From assembly GCF_002742625.1 (NCBI RefSeq), contig NZ_PEBF01000001.1:3162001-3226000 (forward strand): a stretch of 64,000 nt of DNA, read 5' to 3'. The stretch comes from Caulobacter sp. FWC2. GTDB taxonomy: Bacteria; Pseudomonadota; Alphaproteobacteria; Caulobacterales; Caulobacteraceae. The translations under genes and the position numbers were made by a program. Shown here piece after piece: positions 25,588 through 32,671 of this stretch. Below the pieces are notes generated by a model. The model searched no databases, was not told the origin of the DNA, and saw only the letters and a list, made by a program, of their open reading frames with translations. Every line of letters begins with the position of its first letter. Position 1 is the first letter of the stretch.

Positions 25588-25920
25588 TCAGCTCGCGGTT
25601 CGCCGCCCCAGCAAGATCACCGCCGCGCCCACCAGGCAGATCGCCGCGCCGGCGATGTCCCAGCGATCGGGTCGCACATGCTCGACGCGCCAGAGCCAGC
25701 CGATCGAGGCGATGATGTAGACGCCGCCATAGGCGGCATAGGACCGGCCGGCCGCTTCGCTGTCGACCTGGGTCAGCAGCCAGGCGAACAGCGCCAGGGA
25801 GGCCATGCCCGGGGCCAGCCACCAGATCGGCTTGCCCTCGCGTAGCCACATCCAGAAGCTGAAGCAGCCGGCGATCTCGGCGAGGGCCGCGCCGACATAG
25901 ACAAAGGCGGTCTTGATCAT
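25588..25920 (-). CDS. ynfA: YnfA family (UPF0060) inner-membrane protein
   Basis: A 110-residue protein with four membrane segments and the family core [21 protein letters not shown] and [10 protein letters not shown]. YnfA resembles small multidrug-resistance subunits; its substrate is not settled. The start overlaps the stop of a merR remnant (ATGA), implying a former merR-ynfA operon. A paralogue about two-thirds identical lies at 52403. Confidence 0.9.
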   Translation of the reverse strand: MIKTAFVYVGAALAEIAGCFSFWMWLREGKPIWWLAPGMASLALFAWLLTQVDSEAAGRSYAAYGGVYIIASIGWLWRVEHVRPDRWDIAGAAICLVGAAVILLGRRTAS

Positions 25921-26084
25921 GGTCCGGTCCGCAGGGTGCGCCTGGACACCGTGTAGCTTGCAGCGCCGCCCAAGTCCCCAAGGATCACGCAGTCCGGCCC
26001 CGGCCCGCCAGCGCAGGCGACGTCGCAGCTCGCGACCAGGGCGGCGATGCTCCGCTCGAGGGCTTTCAGCTCGATGAGCTTGAC
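25919..26084 (-). pseudogene. 3' remnant of a MerR-family regulator
   Basis: In the minus strand, about 52 codons of open frame end in TGA overlapping the ynfA start. They read [20 protein letters not shown], then [18 protein letters not shown], which is the C-terminal helix and metal-binding loop of a MerR heavy-metal sensor. An in-frame TAG lies immediately upstream, and the remaining two-thirds (DNA-binding domain and start) are missing. The break falls exactly where the truncated exonuclease III sequence begins on the other strand. Confidence 0.7.
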
Positions 26085-26540
26085 CTACCCAACGGCAACC
26101 CCGCGCCAGGTCCCAAGTTCGACTACAAGCTTGCCTGGTTCGAGCGCTTCATCGACCACGCCGCCGACCTGATGGCAAGTGGGGCTCCGGTGGTGTTAGC
26201 CGGCGACTACAACGTCATCCCCACCGACGCCGACATTTACCCAAAGCACTCCTACGCCGGCAACGCGCTGCTTCGGCCCGAGAGCCGCGTGGCCTTTCAG
26301 CGACTTCTAGGCCAAAGGTGGACCGACGCCTTGCGGGCGATGCACCCGGTCGGGCCGCTGTGGACCTTCTGGTCCTATCTTCGCAATCGCTGGGAGACCG
26401 ATCACGGGATGCGGCTGGACCACTTGTTGGTGTCGACGAGCTTGGTCGATGACTTCGTGGCCGGCGGCGTGGATCGCTGGGTGCGGGCCGAAGAGAACGC
26501 CAGTGACCATGCTCCGGCCTGGATTGTGCTCGACCGGTGA
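26085..26540 (+). pseudogene. xth: 5'-truncated exodeoxyribonuclease III
   Basis: Open from the junction at about 26085, the frame gives [39 protein letters not shown], a TFWSYL segment, RLDHLLVS and ASDHAPAWIVLD. These are the central and C-terminal catalytic motifs of exonuclease III. The N-terminal half, including the first metal-binding Asn/Glu, is absent, so it cannot be active. It overlaps the next gene's GTG by four bases, an original operon junction that survived. Confidence 0.85.
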
Positions 26541-26896
26541 ACCAGATCCCCAAGACCCCAAGCACCTATCCAACGACGCCCGATGGTCGCTACTTCGTGG
26601 TCAAGGAGCGGCTGTGGCGGCTTTCCAATCCAAGGCTGGATGCGCAGGTTCGCGAAGGCCTGGTCAAGGCGTTGATGGACGCTCGACGCGAAGTGGGAGC
26701 GGCAGGGCGGCGCGGCGATGAAGAGGGCAAGGCGCTGGCGCGCTCCAGAGTGGATGAGGCCAAGCGAGGACTGGGCGAGCGAGGGCCTGTCTGGTGGTCG
26801 GATGGCGCGCCTGATTTCAATCGTCGGCTCGTGAAGAACACGCCTTATGCGCAGTGGTTTGATCGGTTAGGTCAGATGGGGGAGGCCTCCCCCTGA
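26537..26896 (+). CDS. Conserved hypothetical protein next to xth
   Basis: A 119-residue charged protein starting with GTG overlapping the exonuclease III stop (GTGA). It is rich in Arg/Lys/Asp and has the segments YFVVKERLWRLSNP, GPVWWSDGAPDFNRRLVKN and YAQWFDRL. Similar small proteins commonly follow xth in alphaproteobacteria; their function is unknown to me. With the upstream gene truncated, its expression may be altered. Confidence 0.65.
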   Translation: MNQIPKTPSTYPTTPDGRYFVVKERLWRLSNPRLDAQVREGLVKALMDARREVGAAGRRGDEEGKALARSRVDEAKRGLGERGPVWWSDGAPDFNRRLVKNTPYAQWFDRLGQMGEASP

Positions 26897-26898
26897 GC

Positions 26899-26943
26899 TT
26901 GAGCCGCAAGGCTCAATCTACCCCCTCTGCGGGGACACCCCGC
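26899..26943. terminator. Double stem-loop between convergent genes
   Basis: First stem TTGAGCC-GCAA-GGCTCAA (26899-26916) is perfect with a GNRA tetraloop. Second stem GCGGGG-ACA-CCCCGC (26929-26943) is also perfect. They lie between the convergent genes ending at 26896 and 26972 and probably serve as a two-way terminator. Confidence 0.6.
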
Positions 26944-26971
26944 AACGCCCCGTTCGTGACTGCATAGACGC

Positions 26972-27334
26972 CTAGACGACGTCTGGCGTCCCAAACAGCC
27001 TGACCACCAGGATGGCCTTGGGGTCACCGTCGTCGGCCAGTTCGAGCAGCTGGGGATAGCGGCGCTGCGGCGAGAAGATATCCAGGTGCGCCTCGTAGAC
27101 GTCCGACCAGTCTTCGATGTCGCCGGGCATAATCACGCGCATGTCTGAATCAAACCGTTGCAGCTGGCCGATCAACGCGCCGACGGTCAGCGGGCCGTAC
27201 GGCGGGCCGGCCCTCTCCCCTGTCGTCGAGCGACGCAGGTAGGCGACCAGGCGCCGCAGCCGGCCAAGAATGGGGCGCCTGGCCTTGCTCGGCGCGCCAG
27301 CCCGTAGGGCGATGGAGGTCATCGTGAGCTGCAC
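26972..27334 (-). CDS. Hypothetical protein
   Basis: A 120-residue protein from a GTG at 27334 with a GGGAG site 7 bp upstream (an ATG at 27322 is the alternative). Basic N-terminus, then YGPLTVGALIGQLQRFDSDMRVIMPGD, DWSDVYEAHLDIFSPQ. The pattern of a short domain on how rigid residue pairs follow GQLQRFDSDM resembles small phage- or island-borne proteins. No function assigned. Confidence 0.5.
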   Translation of the reverse strand: MQLTMTSIALRAGAPSKARRPILGRLRRLVAYLRRSTTGERAGPPYGPLTVGALIGQLQRFDSDMRVIMPGDIEDWSDVYEAHLDIFSPQRRYPQLLELADDGDPKAILVVRLFGTPDVV

Positions 27335-27477
27335 AGGGGTGCTCCCGCGCCCGGCCGTGTCCCATCGCCCAGGGCCTCCACGGCAGTGGCGCTAAAGAGC
27401 GTCACCGCCGCCAGCGAGATCATCAAGGCGCGGTGCGGGCGGTCCGGCCGCAGGCGTTGAGCGGACCGCCCGGGCAT
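27319..27477 (-). CDS. Possible 52-residue secreted peptide
   Basis: An ATG at 27477 opens 52 codons: a basic start (MPGRSAQRLRPDRPHRALM), a hydrophobic stretch (ISLAAVTLFSATAVEA) and a short tail with one Cys. It could be a signal peptide with a tiny mature part. Its stop overlaps the ATG at 27322 of the downstream gene. Ribosome site is weak; treat as tentative. Confidence 0.25.
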   Translation of the reverse strand: MPGRSAQRLRPDRPHRALMISLAAVTLFSATAVEALGDGTRPGAGAPLCSSR

Positions 27478-27479
27478 GA

Positions 27480-27665
27480 TCAGTGCGCGCTGCGTTGCAG
27501 GTAGGCTTGCACGGCATCAGCGCCGTTGCCGGCGGCCTTAACCGCCCGCTCGAGTTCTTCGCGCGAAACGCCGAACTTGTCGCTCCAGTAGCGGACCTCG
27601 TAGTCCTCGCTCAGGCTGATCTTGGAGGCGTCTTGCGGGCCGGTCTTGGTCTTGTCGTCGGTCAT
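27480..27665 (-). CDS. DUF3606 family small protein
   Basis: A 61-residue protein with the family's characteristic DDKTKTGPQD start, EDYEVRYWSDKFGVS and a C-terminal GNGADAVQAYL. DUF3606 proteins are abundant, uncharacterised and typical of alphaproteobacteria. A good ribosome site (GGAGA) precedes the ATG. Confidence 0.85.
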   Translation of the reverse strand: MTDDKTKTGPQDASKISLSEDYEVRYWSDKFGVSREELERAVKAAGNGADAVQAYLQRSAH

Positions 27666-27727
27666 GGAAGTCTCCTTTCCACCCCAACCGGCGCGGGCGA
27701 CTCCGGGTTCCCCTCGCGGGCGTCAGG

Positions 27728-27970
27728 TCAGGCTTTCAGCCGCAGCCCTGGCCCACCCTGTTGGCCGGCTTCCAGGAAGACGACGCCGGCCGCGTCCAGC
27801 GCCGCGCGAACGGCCTCGACGTTGGCGGCCGCGCGCTGGGCGGTTCCGATCTTGGGGTCTTCCATGCGCCGGATGCTCATCAGCGACAGGCCGCTGGCCT
27901 GCGCCAACTGGGGCTGGCTCCAGTCCAGTAGCGCCCGCGCCGCCCTGATCTGCCCGGCGGTCAGAAGCAT
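27728..27970 (-). CDS. XRE-family helix-turn-helix regulator
   Basis: An 80-residue single-domain HTH protein (QIRAARALLDWSQPQLAQASGLSLMSIRRME) with a short C-terminal extension VVFLEAGQQGG, a form common in Caulobacterales. It has no ligand domain. A palindrome at 28039-28058, about 70 bp upstream of the start, could be its own operator. Confidence 0.85.
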   Translation of the reverse strand: MLLTAGQIRAARALLDWSQPQLAQASGLSLMSIRRMEDPKIGTAQRAAANVEAVRAALDAAGVVFLEAGQQGGPGLRLKA

Positions 27971-28038
27971 GAAGAGAGCATAAAATGTTCAGGAAAGATC
28001 ATTTGTAGTTATCCTGGCTATCGCGGTCGTGGTAGCAA

Positions 28039-28058
28039 TCTGTTCTTAAGTGAACAGA
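28039..28058. promoter_or_regulatory. Inverted repeat upstream of the XRE gene
   Basis: TCTGTTC-TTAAGT-GAACAGA is a perfect 7-bp inverted repeat in an AT-richer gap between the divergent XRE gene and the VbhA-like antitoxin gene. Likely a dimeric repressor site; a related half-site TGTTC occurs nearer the XRE start. Confidence 0.45.
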
Positions 28059-28173
28059 TGAGTTCAAGCCATGGCCTCACGTCGCAAGGCGGGAGACGCG
28101 GTCGCGCGCCTGCCTGCCCTGGCCCCCTGCGCTCCCCAATGCTATAATGGAGGGTGTTCAAAGGAGTTTAGCC

Positions 28174-28365
28174 ATGAGCCGTTGGTCTTCATCCGACCCT
28201 GCGGACATAGCTTGGCGCCGCGAGCAGATGAGCGCGAGCAACGACATCGAAGGCGTGCGCCGCGATCCCCGGGGCGACCAGTTTATGGCGCGCCTGGACG
28301 CTCAGGGCAAAACTCCAGCCCAGAAGCGTGACGCACTGCGCGGTTATTTTGCCCAGAAGGCTTAG
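28174..28365 (+). CDS. VbhA-like antitoxin of a Fic toxin-antitoxin pair
   Basis: A 63-residue protein with AAAGGAG 7 bp before the ATG. Residues 22-27 are SNDIEG, which fits the class I Fic inhibitory motif (S/T)xxxE(G/N) used by VbhA-type antitoxins to block the Fic ATP site. The rest (GDQFMARLDAQGKTPAQKRDAL) is helical, as in these antitoxins. The stop codon overlaps a GTG start (TAGTG) of a disrupted frame with Fic-like sequence. Family assignment rests on this motif and the context; no Fic domain survives to confirm it. Confidence 0.5.
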   Translation: MSRWSSSDPADIAWRREQMSASNDIEGVRRDPRGDQFMARLDAQGKTPAQKRDALRGYFAQKA

Positions 28366-28479
28366 TGAGCGACCGCAAGGCGGACGAGCGTGCCGCGTTC
28401 GCGCGTCGTCTATTCTGACGGCCGTGTCCTGGTGAACGAGCTTGGCGCCCTGACGCGGCCGATTGCCTATCAACGATAG
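28365..28479 (+). pseudogene. Truncated, frameshifted Fic toxin remnant
   Basis: GTG at 28365 starts VSDRKADERAAFARRLF and stops after 17 codons. A neighbouring frame, entered by a one-base slip near 28411, continues YSDGRVLVNELGALT before stopping at 28479. This recalls the N-terminal YPGxxVLxNKLGIxD region of VbhT-type Fic AMP transferases. The catalytic HxFx(D/E)GNGR motif and the rest of the gene are absent. Confidence 0.4.
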
Positions 28480-28851
28480 GCCGATCGAAGAAGACATGCC
28501 CCTCGCGCGGGCAGCCGGACTTATGCCGGGTTCAAAGCAATCCCGATCACCACCTCTTCTAGGGACCTCCATGCGTGGGGCGGACAGAAGCAGACTACGG
28601 CAAATCCTCGTTGACCGCCCCCGCCCGACCGAACTCCGCACACAGTTCGATGGAATCGGAAAGCTCGTTGCGAAGCCAGTCGCGCGACAGCCGGCATCAT
28701 GCGGCTGTTGCGCATGCACGGCGGCTTAAGCGTTCACGGTAGTGCGACATCGCGCCATGGGAGGTGGAAGAGAGCAAAAAAGAACGTTGAAAAGCGAGTG
28801 CAGAAAATGCACACGAAACCCTATAAATATTTGATTATATTAGCAATTCAC
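28480..28851. other. Gap with a possible short coding remnant
   Basis: No complete gene. On the minus strand around 28601-28700 one frame reads SRDWLRNELSDSIELCAEFG and ends in a stop; it looks protein-like but has no start or match I can name. From about 28760 the sequence turns AT-rich and becomes similar to the region at 52860-52932 upstream of the integrase remnant. Confidence 0.3.
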
Positions 28852-28884
28852 TCCAGTCCATCATAGGCGCCACGGCTAACCTAT
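28852..28884 (+). repeat. Left att-like direct repeat of the 24-kb island
   Basis: Thirty-three bases with a core TCCAGTCCATCATAGGCGC and an ending AACCTAT match 52933-52965 without gaps at 28 of 33 positions (18 of 19 in the core). The flanking 55 bp on the left also resemble each other (shared GAGTGCA...TGCAC). Direct orientation and an adjacent integrase at the second copy fit attachment sites. Confidence 0.6.
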
Positions 28885-29176
28885 TGTTTTTATTATATTT
28901 TTTGGCGATGCGAATCATGGATGGGTTATGCTGTCTTTTCAGCTACTTAGCTGATCTCGTGTGCAGCCGAGGGCAATATCGCAGAAACGGCGGCGTTCAG
29001 CAAAGCGCTTCTGGCGTTGATTTTATTGACCTTTTCGAGTGCAGTCGGTCCCTTATCGGATTGGACGGATTGTCTCGCCTTTTCCGTGTCTTACCGAAAT
29101 CCGTGTGCAATTGGTGTGGACGTGCACACACGTCCACGCGAATACGCGTGAACATGTCGCCGTGTGAACGCCCTGT
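28885..29176. other. AT-rich gap with a strong palindrome
   Basis: No gene recognised. GC content is visibly lower than in the surroundings. At 29116-29137, GTGGACGTG-CACA-CACGTCCAC is a perfect 9-bp inverted repeat, possibly an operator for the HTH gene or part of the element's recombination or transfer region. The frame running through here on the plus strand lacks any domain. Confidence 0.4.
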
Positions 29177-29398
29177 CTAAGGGCCGTGTGAGCTTCGTTT
29201 TGGTGGAGCGTGCGCTGGGACGCCCCTGTCCGATGTCGACAATCGACGGCCAAGGTCGGCCCATGCCTCCAGGTCAGCCAGCGCGTAGACGACCCGGCCG
29301 CCGAGTTTCCGGTAGACCGGCCCGGTGCCATGGACCCGATGCTTCTCCAGTGTTCTCGGCGACAGGCCGAGGAAGGCGCCGGCTTCCCTGGTCATCAT
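29177..29398 (-). CDS. Helix-turn-helix (AlpA/excisionase-like) protein
   Basis: A 73-residue protein: TREAGAFLGLSPRTLEKHRVHGTGPVYRKLGGRVVYALADLEAWAD is a MerR-like winged helix used by excisionases and AlpA-type regulators on mobile elements. Two adjacent ATG codons (29398, 29395). It lies 26 bp after copB on the same strand and just inside the left att-like repeat, which fits a directionality factor or element regulator. Confidence 0.8.
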   Translation of the reverse strand: MMTREAGAFLGLSPRTLEKHRVHGTGPVYRKLGGRVVYALADLEAWADLGRRLSTSDRGVPAHAPPKRSSHGP

Positions 29399-29424
29399 GA
29401 ACGGGGCTGGACGCTCGCCAGGAA

Positions 29425-30411
29425 TCAAAACCACGCCCGCAGCCCCACCACGAAGGCCGTTGACCGGACATCCTTGCCCGCGGCGCGGGCATAGTCCGCG
29501 GTCCGGCCGAAGCGGCGGTCGAACGAGACGCCGATGTAGGGCGCAAACTCGCGGCGGATCTCGTAGCGAAGGCGAAGGCCCAGTTCGGCGTTGGAGAGGC
29601 CGCTGCCTGTCCGGGTCTCGGCGGTGTCCTGGGCGGCGAAGTTGAGCTCGGCCCGGGGCTGCAACACCAGGCGCTGTGTCAGCCGAAGATCGTAGGTCCC
29701 TTCGACGCGGCCAAGGACCTCGCCCTTGGTGGAGAGGAAGGCGGCGGCCGACACATCGAACCAGTAAGGCATGAGCCCCTCGGTCCCGATCGTCAGGTAG
29801 GTCCGGTTCTTCGGCGCGAAGTCCTGGCGGACGCCGGCCTGCAGATCGAAGTAGGGCCCGATCGCCCGCGAATAGAGGCCCTGGACCTCCGCGGCGTCGA
29901 CGCCGCCCTTGAATGAGCCCTCCCCTTCGCTCTTCAGCACAAAGCGGTTGATGTCGCCGCCCCAGAACGCCGCGCCCTCCCACCGGTAGCCGCCGCCGCC
30001 CCGGCGGGCCTGGTATTCGGCGAGGTTGCTCATCACCATCGAATAGCGGGCGCCGCCGTGCTCCTCGCGCAGCACGGCGCGTGCGGCGGCCATCCTGGCG
30101 GGATCGTAGAAGGTGTCCGCCGCGTGGTCGGTCGGCGCCGGCGGCGGCGTCAGGTGCGGGATCGGCGCTTCGTCTTCGCCGGCGGTCACCATCGCGTGGC
30201 CCGCGTGGTCGCCGCCCATGCCCTGCGACATATCCATGCCCGGCATGTTGTCTGGCGCCGGCGGCGAGGCGGGCGCGGCGGCGGGCTTGGGCGCGGCCTT
30301 GGGCGGGTCGGCCGGCATCGACATGCCGTGCATGGAGTGGTCCATCGTCTGGGCCAAGGTCGGCGAAGCGGCCAAGGCGGCGACAGCCGCTATCGCAATC
30401 AGGCGGCTCAT
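29425..30411 (-). CDS. copB: Copper resistance outer-membrane protein CopB
   Basis: A 328-residue protein: signal peptide ending LAQ (about 21), a Met/His-rich metal-binding stretch (MDHSMHGMSM, NMPGMDMSQGMGGDHAGHAM), then the CopB beta-barrel domain (YDPARMAAARAVLREEHGG to SFDRRFGRTADYARAAG), ending in Phe as outer-membrane proteins do. It sequesters or exports copper at the outer membrane together with CopA. The start overlaps the copA stop. Confidence 0.95.
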   Translation of the reverse strand: MSRLIAIAAVAALAASPTLAQTMDHSMHGMSMPADPPKAAPKPAAAPASPPAPDNMPGMDMSQGMGGDHAGHAMVTAGEDEAPIPHLTPPPAPTDHAADTFYDPARMAAARAVLREEHGGARYSMVMSNLAEYQARRGGGGYRWEGAAFWGGDINRFVLKSEGEGSFKGGVDAAEVQGLYSRAIGPYFDLQAGVRQDFAPKNRTYLTIGTEGLMPYWFDVSAAAFLSTKGEVLGRVEGTYDLRLTQRLVLQPRAELNFAAQDTAETRTGSGLSNAELGLRLRYEIRREFAPYIGVSFDRRFGRTADYARAAGKDVRSTAFVVGLRAWF

Positions 30412-32138
30412 GCGGCGGCTCCGTCCATGGGCCGTACGCTGAACACCTGAAACATGCCCGCGTGCATGTGGTAGAGCATGTGGCAGTGGAAGGCCCAGTC
30501 GCCAGGCTCGGCCGTGAAGTCCCAGGACACCTTGCCGCCCGGCAGCACCATCACCGTGTGCTTGCGCGGCCGATGCCCGGCCGGTCCCGTCACCAGCTCG
30601 AAGAAATGCCCGTGCAGGTGGATCGGGTGGGCCATCATGGTGTCGTTGACCAGGGTGACCCGCACCCGCTCGCCCTTCTCGAAGGCGTAGGGCTTGGTGG
30701 TCTCGCTGAACTTCTCGCCGTCGAAGCCCCACATGAACCGTTCCATGTTGCCGGTCAGGTGGATGTCCAGGGCGCGTGAGGGCGTGCGCGTGTCCGGGTT
30801 GGCATTCAGGGCGACGAGGTCGCGATAGACCAGCACCTTGTGGCCTGCGTTGGCGAGCCCCTGCCCCGGCTCGCCGGTGCGGTCGACCGGCATGGGTGCG
30901 ATCATCTGCACGCCAGGTCCGAGCTTCACGCCGGGCGCGTTGGCCGGGTTCCGCATCGACATGTCCATGGCCGGCATCGCCACGTCTCCGCCGTGAGCGC
31001 CCATCCCGTGCATCGCGCCCATGTCCATGCCCATGCCCATGTCGCGCATGGTGGCGAGGGGGCGGGCGCGCAGCGGCGGCACGGGCGCGGTCATGCCGAG
31101 GCCCGGCGCCAGGGTCGCGCGGGCCATGCCCGAGCGGTCGACCGACTCCGCGACCAGGGTGAAGGCCTTGTCTTCCATCGGCTGTACGATGACGTCGAAG
31201 GTCTCGGCGTTGCCGATCTGAAACTCGTCCACCTCAACGGGCCGCACGTTCTGACCGTCGGCGGCGACCACGGTCATCTTCAGGCCGGGGATGCGCACGT
31301 CGAAGACGCTCTGGGTGCCGGCGTTGATGAACCGCAGCTTGACCCGCTCGCCGGGCTTGAACAGTCCCGTCCAGTTATCCGTTGGCCCATGACCGTTGAT
31401 CAGGAAGGTGTAGGCCGCGCCGGTCACATCCGAGATGTCGGTCGGGTCCATCCGCATCCTGGCCCATTCGATCCGGTCCTTCAGCGACTGGTCCTTGCCG
31501 GCCAGCAGGCCCGCGACCGTCTGGCGCTGGTAGTTGAAGACGCCCGATTGCTGCTTCAGCTTCTCGAAGATCTTGTGGGCGTGGATGAAGCTGTAGTCCG
31601 ACAGCATGACCACATAGTCGCGGTCGGCAGGCGCGGGCTCTGGCGCCGCCGGCTCGATGACGATCGGGCCGTAGAGGCCCTCCTGCTCCTGCAGCCCGGA
31701 GTGACTGTGATACCAATAGGTGCCGCTCTGTCGGACCGGGAACTCGTAGACGAAGGTCTCGCCCGGCGGGATGCCGGGGAAGGTCACACCCGGCACGCCG
31801 TCCATCTGGAAGGGCAACAGGATGCCGTGCCAATGGATGGAGGTGGTCTCGGCCAGCCGGTTGGTGACAGACAGCCTGACGGTCTGTCCTTCCTTGAGCC
31901 GGATGATCGGCCCCGGCAGCGATCCGTTGACGGTCACCGCATGACCGGATCGCCCGTCGATGGTCCAGGCCGCATGACCGATGGTCAGGGCGATGTCCGT
32001 GCCCGACACGACCGGGGGCTCTCCGGCGACCACCGCAGGCGCAGCCTGCGCCCAGGCCGGCAGCAAGGCGCTTGCCGCGAGGCCGCCTCCCAAGGCGACC
32101 GTCGATTGCAGCAACCGCCGCCTGTCCAAGTCCCGCAT
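30408..32138 (-). CDS. copA: Multicopper oxidase CopA
   Basis: A 576-residue periplasmic copper oxidase with a Tat leader (DRRRLLQSTVALGGG). Copper sites are intact: HWHG, HSHSG, HPIHLHGHFF and HCHMLYHMHAGM. A Met-rich loop (MGMGMDMGAMHGMG and MPAMDMSM) for binding Cu(I) lies at about residues 370-400. It oxidises Cu(I) to less toxic Cu(II). It is the PcoA/CopA resistance enzyme, not the CopA P-type ATPase. Divergent from copC. Confidence 0.95.
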   Translation of the reverse strand: MRDLDRRRLLQSTVALGGGLAASALLPAWAQAAPAVVAGEPPVVSGTDIALTIGHAAWTIDGRSGHAVTVNGSLPGPIIRLKEGQTVRLSVTNRLAETTSIHWHGILLPFQMDGVPGVTFPGIPPGETFVYEFPVRQSGTYWYHSHSGLQEQEGLYGPIVIEPAAPEPAPADRDYVVMLSDYSFIHAHKIFEKLKQQSGVFNYQRQTVAGLLAGKDQSLKDRIEWARMRMDPTDISDVTGAAYTFLINGHGPTDNWTGLFKPGERVKLRFINAGTQSVFDVRIPGLKMTVVAADGQNVRPVEVDEFQIGNAETFDVIVQPMEDKAFTLVAESVDRSGMARATLAPGLGMTAPVPPLRARPLATMRDMGMGMDMGAMHGMGAHGGDVAMPAMDMSMRNPANAPGVKLGPGVQMIAPMPVDRTGEPGQGLANAGHKVLVYRDLVALNANPDTRTPSRALDIHLTGNMERFMWGFDGEKFSETTKPYAFEKGERVRVTLVNDTMMAHPIHLHGHFFELVTGPAGHRPRKHTVMVLPGGKVSWDFTAEPGDWAFHCHMLYHMHAGMFQVFSVRPMDGAAA

Positions 32139-32185
32139 ACTGACGTCCCAACTCCCGGCCGACTTCGATGTCCCGGCCTGTCCTT

Positions 32186-32279
32186 GCGTTACGCGCCGGC
32201 TCGAACCCGGCCCTCAAGTTCGAAGGCCGCTGGCGATCGAGGTCAGGTTGAGGGCGCGCCTGCTCCTGGCGCGTAACGC
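32186..32279. promoter_or_regulatory. Paired inverted boxes between copA and copC, possible ECF promoters
   Basis: GCGTTACGCGCC (32186-32197) and its exact complement GGCGCGTAACGC (32268-32279) face copA and copC respectively. Towards copC, GTAAC (32273-32277) is followed after 18 bp by CGTC (32296-32299), a spacing and pair of motifs typical of ECF sigma promoters. The copA-facing copy has the GTAAC but a weaker -10. The ECF factor encoded at 34376 is the obvious candidate to read them. Confidence 0.5.
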
Positions 32280-32313
32280 TTTCAACGGCCCATGCCGTCA
32301 GCGGAGTTTGAGC

Positions 32314-32667
32314 ATGTCGAAGATCCTCGTTCGCGCCGGCCTCGGCGTCCTTCTGGCCGCGGCCCTGGCGGCCTCCCAGGCCTCGGCCCACGCCCACCTC
32401 GTCGCCTCCGAACCGGCGAACAACGCCATGGGCGCGGCCCCCAAGGCGATCGCCCTGCATTTCAGCGAAGCGCTGATGCCCAAGTTCTCGAAGGTCGAGG
32501 TCTCGATGGGCGACGCCGCCGTGCCGGTGAAGACGGAGATCGCCAAGGACACCATGACGGCGGTTCCCGCCGCGCCCTTCGCAACGGGAACCTACAAGGT
32601 GAAATGGCACGCGGTGACGGCCGACAGCCACAGCGTCGACGGGACCTTCAGCTTCATGGTCCACTGA
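32314..32667 (+). CDS. copC: Periplasmic copper-binding protein CopC
   Basis: A 117-residue protein with a signal peptide cleaved before HAHLVASEP, giving the N-terminal His used for Cu(II), and the later SHSVDGTFSF His/Asp. CopC hands copper to CopD for uptake or delivery. GGAG lies 7 bp before the ATG. Five bases separate it from copD. Confidence 0.94.
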   Translation: MSKILVRAGLGVLLAAALAASQASAHAHLVASEPANNAMGAAPKAIALHFSEALMPKFSKVEVSMGDAAVPVKTEIAKDTMTAVPAAPFATGTYKVKWHAVTADSHSVDGTFSFMVH

Positions 32668-32671
32668 TCCG

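Noticed and set aside
28884..29180. 98-codon plus-strand frame in the AT-rich stretch
   Set aside because: No ribosome site, no recognised domain, and it crosses the strong palindrome; more likely non-coding.
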